This document shows, piece after piece, positions 1 through 6,256 of a stretch of 12,909 nucleotides of DNA. The DNA comes from an uncultured Collinsella sp. GTDB taxonomy: Bacteria > Actinomycetota > Coriobacteriia > Coriobacteriales > Coriobacteriaceae. Made by a program: the position numbers and the translations under genes. The notes under the pieces are model-generated. The model had not been told where the DNA came from, searched no databases, and saw nothing but the letters and a program-made list of their open reading frames with translations. The stretch's first letter is position 1; the number at the start of each line of letters is the position of its first letter. The stretch spans positions 1-12,909 of the forward strand of contig CABSMZ010000037.1 of assembly GCA_902478875.1 (NCBI GenBank). The letters are read 5' to 3'.

Positions 1-13
1 GTATAAGAGACAG
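1..13 (+). other. Nextera/Tn5 mosaic-end adapter remnant
   Basis: These bases, GTATAAGAGACAG, are the last 13 bases of the 19-base Tn5 mosaic end used in Nextera tagmentation libraries. They sit exactly at the contig edge, and the other edge carries the matching opposite-orientation adapter. This is untrimmed sequencing adapter and not genome. Genomic sequence is taken to begin at about position 14. Confidence 0.9.
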
Positions 14-370
14 GATGTCTACACGGGCGCGGGCCGTCAGGCAAACCAGGCGGTAAGCCCGGTTTTCATGAGCGTTCTTAAAACGTTTTGCATCATTGCG
101 GCCATCTTCATGACGATCGGCGTCGCCCGCGTGGCGCTCGCCGGCGTTACGGCCCAGGTGCTCAACAGCAACGCCGAGCTTACCAACACGCTCGAAAAGG
201 CGACCGATGAGAGCTCCGACCTGGAGGTCATGCATTCGGTCTATGGCGCCGACACGCGTATTCGCGACCTTGCGGGCGCTTATGGCATGGTGGAGCCCAG
301 CGAGAGCGTTACACTTGACTTTTCGCAGGATGCAGCCGCGGGCGCCAACGCGACCGCGACCGCTCAGTAG
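14..370 (+). CDS. ftsL: FtsL-like septum formation protein, 5'-partial
   Basis: This is probably the bitopic division protein FtsL, which pairs with FtsB/DivIC and FtsQ to recruit and activate FtsW/FtsI at the septum. The open frame runs unbroken from the adapter junction to the TAG at 368-370, giving 118 visible residues: a polar stretch (1-15), one hydrophobic segment (about 17-39), then an alpha-helical, Leu/Glu-containing part (about 45-75). The end matches the FtsL pattern of an IRDLA helix followed by GMVEPSE (about 83-97). The first ATG, at 68, has no Shine-Dalgarno sequence and lies at the edge of the membrane segment, so the true start is probably upstream of the contig. ftsI follows after 17 bp. 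FtsL diverges quickly, so the name rests on topology, the GMVxP-like end and its place just before ftsI. In the usual dcw order, rsmH and mraZ would lie upstream. Confidence 0.7.
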   Translation, partial: DVYTGAGRQANQAVSPVFMSVLKTFCIIAAIFMTIGVARVALAGVTAQVLNSNAELTNTLEKATDESSDLEVMHSVYGADTRIRDLAGAYGMVEPSESVTLDFSQDAAAGANATATAQ

Positions 371-387
371 CAAGACGGTAGCTGAGT

Positions 388-2253
388 ATGACAAATGACT
401 ATCGCCGCGGTTCCGATGGGGGCCGCGGTTCTGGACGTCCCTCGTCGCGGGGACGTTCTGGTTATCAAGGAACGGGTCGGCAATCTTACAACGCCGGGCA
501 GTCCCGTGGCAACGACCCGGCGTCGCGACTTCGCGGCTCGGGCGGCCCTCAAGTGCATAACACCAGGTCGCGCAAGAGTTCGTCGACCGAATGGCTCACG
601 GGCACGCCTCTGCCTCGCCGCAAAGCCGTCATGGGCTTCATTGGGCTTGGCTTGGGCTTGGGCGTCTTTCGCCTTGCCGACTATCAAATTGTCGAAGCCG
701 ATAAACTGCGCGAGCGTGCCGATGCGCGCCGCCTGCTTGCGCAGACCCTCTATGCCAAACGTGGCACCATCTACGACCGCAACGGTAACGTGCTGGCGTC
801 GTCGGTCGAATGTCGCAACATCGCCGTGAACCCCCAGCTTGTCGAGGATGTTGACAAGACGGTGTCGGCGCTGGTCAAGGCAACTGGAATCGATAAAAAG
901 ACCTGCCGCAAGCTCGTTGAGTTCGATGGAACCTGGGTGTATATCAAGCGCCAGGTGGACGAAGACGACGCTGCGGCGCTGGAGAAGAAGAACCTGCCCG
1001 GCGTGCTTTTTGAGCGGGCCATGAAGCGCGTATATCCATACGGCAATCTGGCATCGCAGGTGCTGGGTGTAGTGAATGTAGACAACGACGGCTTGACGGG
1101 TCTCGAAAAGCAATACAACAAGCTTCTGACCGGCACGAACGGTTCTCTCGTACGCGAGCGCGCGAGGGACGGCAGCTATATCGCGGGCGGTGCCTATAAA
1201 AAGGTGGCTGCGGTCGACGGCGTTGATATCGTGACGACGCTCGACGTCAATATCCAGCGTGCGGCCGAGGATGCCCTGGCAGAGGCTGTCGAGAAGACAA
1301 AGGCCAAGAACGGCTCGGCGCTGGTCACCGATCCTACGACAGGCGAGATCTTGGCAGCCTGCTCGTATCCGACCTACGACCAGACCAATTTGGAAAACGC
1401 CAAGACCGAGGATATGAACCTGCGCCTGGTCACCGACGCCTACGAGCCCGGCTCGGTCTTTAAGACGCTCGTGGCGGGCGCCGGCTTCGACTTGGGTGTC
1501 GTGCGGTCGAGTACGTCGTTTGAGGTGCCGGCGAGCATCAAGGTGGGCGACGATACCGTCACCGATGCCGACAAGCGCGACTATGCCATGACCATGGATG
1601 TGCGCGAGATGATGCGCCGTTCGTCCAACGTAGGCTTTGTCCTGGTGGGGCGCAAGATCGGTGCCGACGACTTTGCCGCCTATGTGGACAAGTGGGGCAT
1701 CGGTCACAGCTCTGGTGTCGATTTTCCGGGCGAGAGCCTGGGCATCGTCAAGGAGCGTGACCAGTATGACGGCGCCACGCTGGGCTCGATGAGCTTTGGA
1801 CAGGCGCTGTCTGTCTCGCCGATTGAGATCGCACGTGCCGTGGGCGGCATCGCCAACGGCGGCGTGATGATGACCCCGCACTTCTATAAGTCCAGCAAAG
1901 GTGACGAGAAGGACTGGGGCGAAGGCGAGCGCGCGATTTCGGAGGATGCCGCATCCCAGGTGACATCGTGCATGCAGACGGTCGTGTCGGAGGGAACGGG
2001 CGTTGGCGGCGCGGTTGACGGCTATGACGTGGCGGGTAAGACCGGTACGGCCGAACGTGCCGACGAGAACGGCGGCTACCTCAAGGAGAACTACATGTCG
2101 TCCTTTATGGGCTTTGCACCGGCACAATCGCCCAAGGTGCTGTGCTATATCACGCTCGACGGAACGCCGAGCGGCTCAGATGCCGCTGCGGTTCCGTTCC
2201 AGTTCATTATGGCCAACGCGCTCGACGTGCTGGGTGTCCCGCACACGAAGTAG
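388..2253 (+). CDS. ftsI: Division-specific class B penicillin-binding protein (FtsI/PBP3 type transpeptidase)
   Basis: This D,D-transpeptidase crosslinks septal peptidoglycan made by its partner FtsW. The 621 residues comprise an Arg/Gly/Ser-rich cytoplasmic tail (1-75), one Gly-rich membrane segment (about 80-96), a PBP dimerisation domain opening with RGTIYDRNG (125-133), and the transpeptidase domain. All three catalytic motifs are intact: SVFK with nucleophile Ser356 and Lys359, SSN at 412-414, and KTG at 551-553. No PASTA domain follows; the protein ends about 70 residues after KTG, unlike SpoVD-type and many Gram-positive homologues. The ATG at 388 has only a weak purine run upstream, and close spacing to the upstream gene suggests translational coupling. 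In the standard dcw order murE would come next, but murF does. A SpoVD-like sporulation role is unlikely given the context and the missing PASTA domain. Confidence 0.95.
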   Translation: MTNDYRRGSDGGRGSGRPSSRGRSGYQGTGRQSYNAGQSRGNDPASRLRGSGGPQVHNTRSRKSSSTEWLTGTPLPRRKAVMGFIGLGLGLGVFRLADYQIVEADKLRERADARRLLAQTLYAKRGTIYDRNGNVLASSVECRNIAVNPQLVEDVDKTVSALVKATGIDKKTCRKLVEFDGTWVYIKRQVDEDDAAALEKKNLPGVLFERAMKRVYPYGNLASQVLGVVNVDNDGLTGLEKQYNKLLTGTNGSLVRERARDGSYIAGGAYKKVAAVDGVDIVTTLDVNIQRAAEDALAEAVEKTKAKNGSALVTDPTTGEILAACSYPTYDQTNLENAKTEDMNLRLVTDAYEPGSVFKTLVAGAGFDLGVVRSSTSFEVPASIKVGDDTVTDADKRDYAMTMDVREMMRRSSNVGFVLVGRKIGADDFAAYVDKWGIGHSSGVDFPGESLGIVKERDQYDGATLGSMSFGQALSVSPIEIARAVGGIANGGVMMTPHFYKSSKGDEKDWGEGERAISEDAASQVTSCMQTVVSEGTGVGGAVDGYDVAGKTGTAERADENGGYLKENYMSSFMGFAPAQSPKVLCYITLDGTPSGSDAAAVPFQFIMANALDVLGVPHTK

Positions 2254-2271
2254 GGGGTTACAATCTTTGGG

Positions 2272-2321
2272 GCGTGGTTTGTTGTCCCATATGAGGGGTG
2301 TTCACATGCCCTGCACCACGC
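2272..2321. repeat. 7-bp inverted repeat upstream of murF
   Basis: GCGTGGT (2272-2278) is matched by its exact reverse complement ACCACGC (2315-2321), with 36 bp between the arms. The arms could form a long-loop stem or a protein-binding pair. There is no T-tract, so it is not a standard intrinsic terminator. A match this short can arise by chance. Confidence 0.25.
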
Positions 2322-2368
2322 ATACGCGGCGCTGGGATACAATACGCCGATAGCATTATTAGGTTTAC

Positions 2369-2375
2369 AGGGGAG
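2369..2375 (+). promoter_or_regulatory. Ribosome binding site of murF
   Basis: AGGGGAG lies 5 bp before the ATG at 2381, one of the strongest Shine-Dalgarno sequences in the window. It fixes the murF start and suggests that murF is translated independently after the gap, unlike the tightly coupled genes downstream. Confidence 0.7.
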
Positions 2376-2380
2376 CTGCA

Positions 2381-3805
2381 ATGATAGAGATCGCCGTCAA
2401 CAACCTCGCGGCCGCAACAGGGGCCCGAACCGTGACGGGAGAAGCCGATCGGGTATGCCGCGGGTGCGTTATCGACTCGCGCCAGGTCGAGGAAGGGACG
2501 ATTTTCGTCGCCTTTCCCGGTGAAAACGTCGACGGCAATGATTTTGCTTCCCGTGCCGTCCAGTCGGGTGCCGGCGCCGTCGTGATGACGCGTGAGCCCG
2601 AGGCCGAGCTGGTCTCGCTGGCGCAGGACAAGGGCTGTGCCATCTTGCTGACCGATGATCCCGAGGAGTTTCTGCTGCGTTTGGCGCATGCGTATCGCCT
2701 GGAGCTTGGCTGCCTGGTCGTTGGCGTTACCGGTTCCATCGGCAAGACGACGACCAAGGACGTGCTCGCCGCTGTGCTCGCCAAGCGCTATCGTGTCTGG
2801 GCCACCAAGGGCAATTTCAATAACCTGATCGGCATGCCGCTCACGGTGCTTTCCGCTCCGGCCGATACCGAGGTTCTGGTGCTCGAGATGGGCATGAACC
2901 ATTTCCACGAGATCGAGCGCCTGTCCCAGTCCGCCAATCCCAACCTTGCCATCGTGAGCAAGATCGGCACCTCTCATATCGGCATTTTGGGCAGCCGCGA
3001 GAACATCGCCCGCGCTAAGGCCGAGATTGTACAGGGCATGTGCGCCGCCGGCGACTATTTGCCGCTGCTGGTTTTGGGCGGCGAGGACGACTTTACGCCG
3101 TTCATTCGCGACACGTTCGCCCAACCTGCTGGTATCGACGTGATGCTGGCCGGCGTCTCGGACGATGATGAGGTCCGTGCCCGCGACGTTCGCGTTGATG
3201 ACGAAGGCCGTCCGGTCTTTACGCTCGATTTTGGCCAGGGTGAGACGATCGATACCATGCTTGCCATCCCCGGCGTGCAGTCCGTTCCTAATGCCGTTAA
3301 GGCCGCCGCGGTTGCCTATCGCCTGGGCGTGACGCCCGAGCAGATCGATGCTGCCTTTAGGGGTCTCACGATCACCGGACACCGCCAGGAGATCAAGCGC
3401 GCCAAGAGCGGTGCACGCGTCATCGATGACTCCTATAACGCCAGTGCCGAATCCATGGCTGCTGGCCTCGATCTGCTGTGCTCGCTTTCGTGCACGGGGT
3501 CTCGCATGGCGATCCTGGGCGAGATGGGCGAGATGGGCGATGAGGCTCCTCGCATGCATGAGCTCGTGGGCGCCTATGCCGCCGCCAAGAAGCTCGACAT
3601 GCTGGCGTGCGTGGGTGGTGAGCTGGCCCAGCTTATGGCCGATGCCGCACGCATGATGGGCATGGACGAGGACCGCATCCAGGTGTTCTCCGATTATCAG
3701 CAGGTGCTCGACCGCATGGGCGGCGCGCTTGAAAAACATGATGTTGTACTGGTCAAGGGTTCCCGCTTTGTTGAGCTCGACCGCTTTGTGGAAGGTGTGT
3801 GCTAG
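2381..3805 (+). CDS. murF: UDP-N-acetylmuramoyl-tripeptide--D-alanyl-D-alanine ligase
   Basis: MurF uses ATP to add D-Ala-D-Ala to UDP-MurNAc-tripeptide, the last cytoplasmic step of the peptidoglycan precursor pathway. At 474 residues it has normal Mur ligase length. The N-terminal substrate domain carries IDSR (31-34) and the MurF-type IFVAFPGENVDGNDF (41-55). The central ATPase domain has the P-loop GVTGSIGKT (115-123), with Lys122, and the likely carbamylated Lys213 in the ARAKAE context. The C-terminal domain has IDDSYNAS (348-355) and the LGEMGEMGDE motif (379-388), which are typical of MurF. The MurE-type DNPR motif is absent, which argues against MurE. Part of the C-terminal motif is encoded by a 9-bp tandem repeat at 3516-3542. 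mraY follows 3 bp after the stop, so the two are probably translationally coupled. Confidence 0.97.
   Translation: MIEIAVNNLAAATGARTVTGEADRVCRGCVIDSRQVEEGTIFVAFPGENVDGNDFASRAVQSGAGAVVMTREPEAELVSLAQDKGCAILLTDDPEEFLLRLAHAYRLELGCLVVGVTGSIGKTTTKDVLAAVLAKRYRVWATKGNFNNLIGMPLTVLSAPADTEVLVLEMGMNHFHEIERLSQSANPNLAIVSKIGTSHIGILGSRENIARAKAEIVQGMCAAGDYLPLLVLGGEDDFTPFIRDTFAQPAGIDVMLAGVSDDDEVRARDVRVDDEGRPVFTLDFGQGETIDTMLAIPGVQSVPNAVKAAAVAYRLGVTPEQIDAAFRGLTITGHRQEIKRAKSGARVIDDSYNASAESMAAGLDLLCSLSCTGSRMAILGEMGEMGDEAPRMHELVGAYAAAKKLDMLACVGGELAQLMADAARMMGMDEDRIQVFSDYQQVLDRMGGALEKHDVVLVKGSRFVELDRFVEGVC
3516..3542 (+). repeat. 9-bp tandem repeat inside murF
   Basis: TGGGCGAGA occurs twice in tandem (3516-3524, 3525-3533) and a third, degenerate copy TGGGCGATG follows (3534-3542). 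The period is a multiple of three, so gain or loss of a unit would stay in frame but alter the conserved MurF LGEMGEMGD loop. It is most simply explained by codon choice for a Gly-Glu-Met repeat. Confidence 0.6.
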
Positions 3806-3808
3806 CCC

Positions 3809-4828
3809 ATGTTCGGCAATCCCTCGTATCCAACGTATCAGGCTTTTTTGGGGCTTGGCATCGCCGCAGCCATTGCGCTGCTGCTCATGCCGTGGTGGAT
3901 CAAGCTGCTCAAGGTCGAGGGTATCGGCCAGCAGGTTCGTGCCGACGGCCCCAAGCGTCATTTGGTTAAGCAGGGAACGCCCACCATGGGTGGCGTTGTC
4001 ATCCTCGTCGCGATCTCGCTGACCTGCCTGCTGATGGGCAAGCTCACCACCGAGCTCGTACTCGTACTGCTCGCCACGCTGGCGACCGGCGTGCTGGGCC
4101 TGATCGACGACCTGACCTCCGTTACGCATGGGCGCTCGCTCGGTCTGACGCCTCATGCCAAGATGATCGGCCTAACCATTATCTGTGTCACCTTTACGGT
4201 ACTTGCCGTCAACTGGTGCGGCGTCGCCCCCGAGATTCGTTTTCCCGGTGGGTTGACGATCGACCTTGGCGTGCTTTCGACCACCATCTGCGGCTATTCG
4301 TTCCCGTGGCTCTATATTGTCTTTTGCTGGCTGATGATTGCCGGTCTTTCTAATGCCGTGAACCTGACCGATGGCCTTGACGGTCTTGCTGGCGGCACCT
4401 CCATGATCGCCATGCTCGCCATGGCTGCCATGGCGTTTTTGCACGGAGACGTGAACCTGTCCATCTTCTGTACCGCGTGTGCCGGTGCCTGCTTGGGCTT
4501 TCTGTGGTTCAACTGCTATCCGGCGAGCATCTTTATGGGCGATACCGGCTCGCTTGCTCTGGGCGCCGCGTTTGCCTGCACGTCCATCATGACCAACACT
4601 GAGGTCGTCTCCCTCATCATCGGCGGCCTGTTTATCGTTGAGACCCTGTCGGTCATGATTCAGGTTGTCTACTTCCATTTTACGCACAAGCGCGTCTTCC
4701 TTATGGCGCCCATCCATCATCATTTCGAAAAGAAGGGCTGGGCCGAGACCAAGGTCGTCATCCGTTTTTGGATTATCGCTGCGGCCTTTGGTGCCGTTGG
4801 CCTTGCTCTGTTCTTCCAGTTGGGATAG
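3809..4828 (+). CDS. mraY: Phospho-N-acetylmuramoyl-pentapeptide transferase
   Basis: MraY is an integral membrane enzyme that moves phospho-MurNAc-pentapeptide from UDP to undecaprenyl phosphate, making lipid I. The 339 residues form about ten hydrophobic segments, as in the family. Conserved cytoplasmic-face motifs are visible: DD at 100-101, NLTDGLDG (185-192) with Asp188 and Asp191, GDTGS (244-248) with Asp245, and PIHHHFE (301-307). The residue three after the second Asp of the DD pair is Ser104; Lys is usual in this DDxxK motif (compare E. coli DDYRK and mycobacterial DDFIK). The later Lys118 of the GLxxxxK segment is kept. The start lies 3 bp after murF with only a weak GAAGGTG Shine-Dalgarno inside the murF end, which suggests coupling. 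Assignment is firm; the effect of the Ser is unknown. Confidence 0.97.
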   Translation: MFGNPSYPTYQAFLGLGIAAAIALLLMPWWIKLLKVEGIGQQVRADGPKRHLVKQGTPTMGGVVILVAISLTCLLMGKLTTELVLVLLATLATGVLGLIDDLTSVTHGRSLGLTPHAKMIGLTIICVTFTVLAVNWCGVAPEIRFPGGLTIDLGVLSTTICGYSFPWLYIVFCWLMIAGLSNAVNLTDGLDGLAGGTSMIAMLAMAAMAFLHGDVNLSIFCTACAGACLGFLWFNCYPASIFMGDTGSLALGAAFACTSIMTNTEVVSLIIGGLFIVETLSVMIQVVYFHFTHKRVFLMAPIHHHFEKKGWAETKVVIRFWIIAAAFGAVGLALFFQLG

Positions 4829-4837
4829 TGGTCTTTC

Positions 4838-6244
4838 ATGCCTCTTGCTGATGTCTTTAGCCTGCTCGTTTTGGGTCAGGGCAAATCCGGTCTCGATGTC
4901 GCCCGCTGGGCGCTGGCACATCCCGAGCGCGTAAGCACCGTTACCGTGTATGGCGGCGGCACCTCTGAGCCCAATGACGCCACGCGTGCGCTCGAGGCTG
5001 CCGGTGCGTCGTTTGTCTATGGGACCGAACAGGTCGAGGGCGCCTATGACGTATGCGTGACGTGCCCGGGCATCTCGGAGTTCTCGGGCTTCTTTAAGGC
5101 CGGGCGCGAACATGCCGCTCAGATTATGGGTGAGCCAGAGTTTGCCTATCGCCTGTCGCCCGATAACTGGATTGCCATCACGGGCACCAACGGTAAGACG
5201 ACCACCACGTCGCTGACTGATTATCTGCTCAAGGCTGCCGGCGAGGCCAGCGTAGCTGTCGGCAACATCGGTGAGCCGCCTATCAACGAGATTGACGGCC
5301 GAGCCCACAACGAGTGGTTTGTGGCTGAGCTCTCGAGCTATCAGATTGCTACGACCACCGAGCTCCACCCTCGCGTGGCAGTGCTGCTCAACATCACTCC
5401 CGACCACTTGGGCTGGCATAAGAGCCATAAGAACTATGCGCTTGCCAAGATCAAGCTGTTTGACAATATGGTCGATGACGATCTGGTGGTTGTCGACGTC
5501 GAAGACGCCGGCATTCACGAGTTCGATGAGTACATCTATACGCCGGGTCGCCGCATCTGCAAGGTCGCTTTTGACGAGCCCGCGGGTGCAGACGCCGCCT
5601 TTGTGCGCGACGGCAAAATGGTCGTGCGCCTGAAGGGCGTCGAGACTCAGCTTGTCGCCACGTCCGAGCTCAAGATCTCGGGCCATCACAATGTCATCAA
5701 TGCCTTATGTGCCGCCACGGCTGCTCTGGCCGTCGGTGCCGATGTCGATGGTGTCCGCCGCGGTCTGGCCTCGTTCCAGCCGCTCGAGCATCGCGTGGAG
5801 CCGTGCGGCGAGATTGACGGTGTGCGCTACGTCAACGATTCCAAGGCGACCAACACCGATGCGGTCGAGAAGGCGCTGACGGCATTTCCCGATGACGACG
5901 TGATCTTGCTGCTCGGCGGCCACGATAAGGGCACGCCGCTCACGGACTTCGCGCGCGTTGTTATGGATAACGTACGCTCGGTCGTCTGCTTTGGCGATGC
6001 GCGCGAGCGTTTCACCGCCGCTATGGACGAGGCCGATGTCGATGGCGATGTGGATATTGCCCAGGCGGATGACCTGCGCGATGCCGTGGACGTCGCCCGT
6101 TCGCTGTCGAGCCGTGGCGACGTGATCTTACTTTCTCCTGCCTGCTCTTCGTTCGATGAGTTCTCGGGCTATGAGGAGCGCGGCCGCGTGTTTAAGGACT
6201 ATGTGGCGCAGCTTGCCGCTGCGGCGAAATCGCAAATGGAATAG
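4838..6244 (+). CDS. murD: UDP-N-acetylmuramoyl-L-alanine--D-glutamate ligase
   Basis: MurD is the cytoplasmic ATP-dependent ligase that adds D-Glu to UDP-MurNAc-L-Ala. The 468 residues show all three domains. A Rossmann-like N-terminus carries VLGQGKSGLD (11-20). The ATPase domain has the P-loop GTNGKTT (116-122), LNITPDHLGWH (184-194) and the likely carbamylated Lys204 in ALAKIKLF. The C-terminal domain has HNVINAL (284-290), VNDSKATN (332-339), LLLGGHDKG (357-365) and LSPACSSFDEF (432-442), all characteristic of MurD and not MurC, MurE or MurF. The ATG lies 9 bp after the mraY stop; the sequence before it has little Shine-Dalgarno character, so coupling to mraY translation is likely. ftsW begins 9 bp downstream at the preferred GTG start. 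Confidence 0.97.
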   Translation: MPLADVFSLLVLGQGKSGLDVARWALAHPERVSTVTVYGGGTSEPNDATRALEAAGASFVYGTEQVEGAYDVCVTCPGISEFSGFFKAGREHAAQIMGEPEFAYRLSPDNWIAITGTNGKTTTTSLTDYLLKAAGEASVAVGNIGEPPINEIDGRAHNEWFVAELSSYQIATTTELHPRVAVLLNITPDHLGWHKSHKNYALAKIKLFDNMVDDDLVVVDVEDAGIHEFDEYIYTPGRRICKVAFDEPAGADAAFVRDGKMVVRLKGVETQLVATSELKISGHHNVINALCAATAALAVGADVDGVRRGLASFQPLEHRVEPCGEIDGVRYVNDSKATNTDAVEKALTAFPDDDVILLLGGHDKGTPLTDFARVVMDNVRSVVCFGDARERFTAAMDEADVDGDVDIAQADDLRDAVDVARSLSSRGDVILLSPACSSFDEFSGYEERGRVFKDYVAQLAAAAKSQME

Positions 6245-6256
6245 GGGTTGCCGGTG
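6243..6256 (+). promoter_or_regulatory. Ribosome binding site and GTG start of ftsW
   Basis: AGGGG (6243-6247), which overlaps the murD stop codon, lies 6 bp before GTG at 6254-6256. The in-frame TTG at 6248 directly touches this AGGGG and so has no usable spacing. The ATG at 6281 has AGGAG too far upstream and only AAGG immediately before it. The GTG is therefore preferred. Confidence 0.6.

Larger units (their letters stand above)
2254..2380 (+). promoter_or_regulatory. Intergenic gap before murF, possible promoter
   Basis: This 127-bp non-coding gap is one of only three sizeable breaks in the cluster, and it sits where murE is usually found. A TACAAT box (2338-2343) could serve as a -10 element about 38 bp before the murF start, but no good -35 lies 16-18 bp upstream. 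A second weak pair is TTGGGG (2268-2273) and TATGAG (2291-2296), 17 bp apart. No murE remnant and no hairpin followed by a T-run is visible. Internal transcription of the murF operon from here is a guess. Confidence 0.3.

Noticed and set aside
2381..3805. The ligase after ftsI being MurE, as in the standard gene order
   Set aside because: It has the MurF signatures IDDSYNAS and LGEMGEMGDE and lacks a MurE DNPR-type motif.
364..5689. Very long open frames on the minus strand (about 364-2127, 2258-4156 and 4172-5689)
   Set aside because: They lie opposite ftsI, murF, mraY and murD, which are certain. Their translations are rich in His, Arg, Gly and Ala and show no domain. They are the usual antisense shadow of GC-rich genes.
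5737..6050. A 14-base repeat, GCCGATGTCGATGG, occurring twice in murD
   Set aside because: Both copies encode Ala-Asp-Val-Asp-Gly with the preferred codons of this genome. A repeat by codon bias is enough to explain it.
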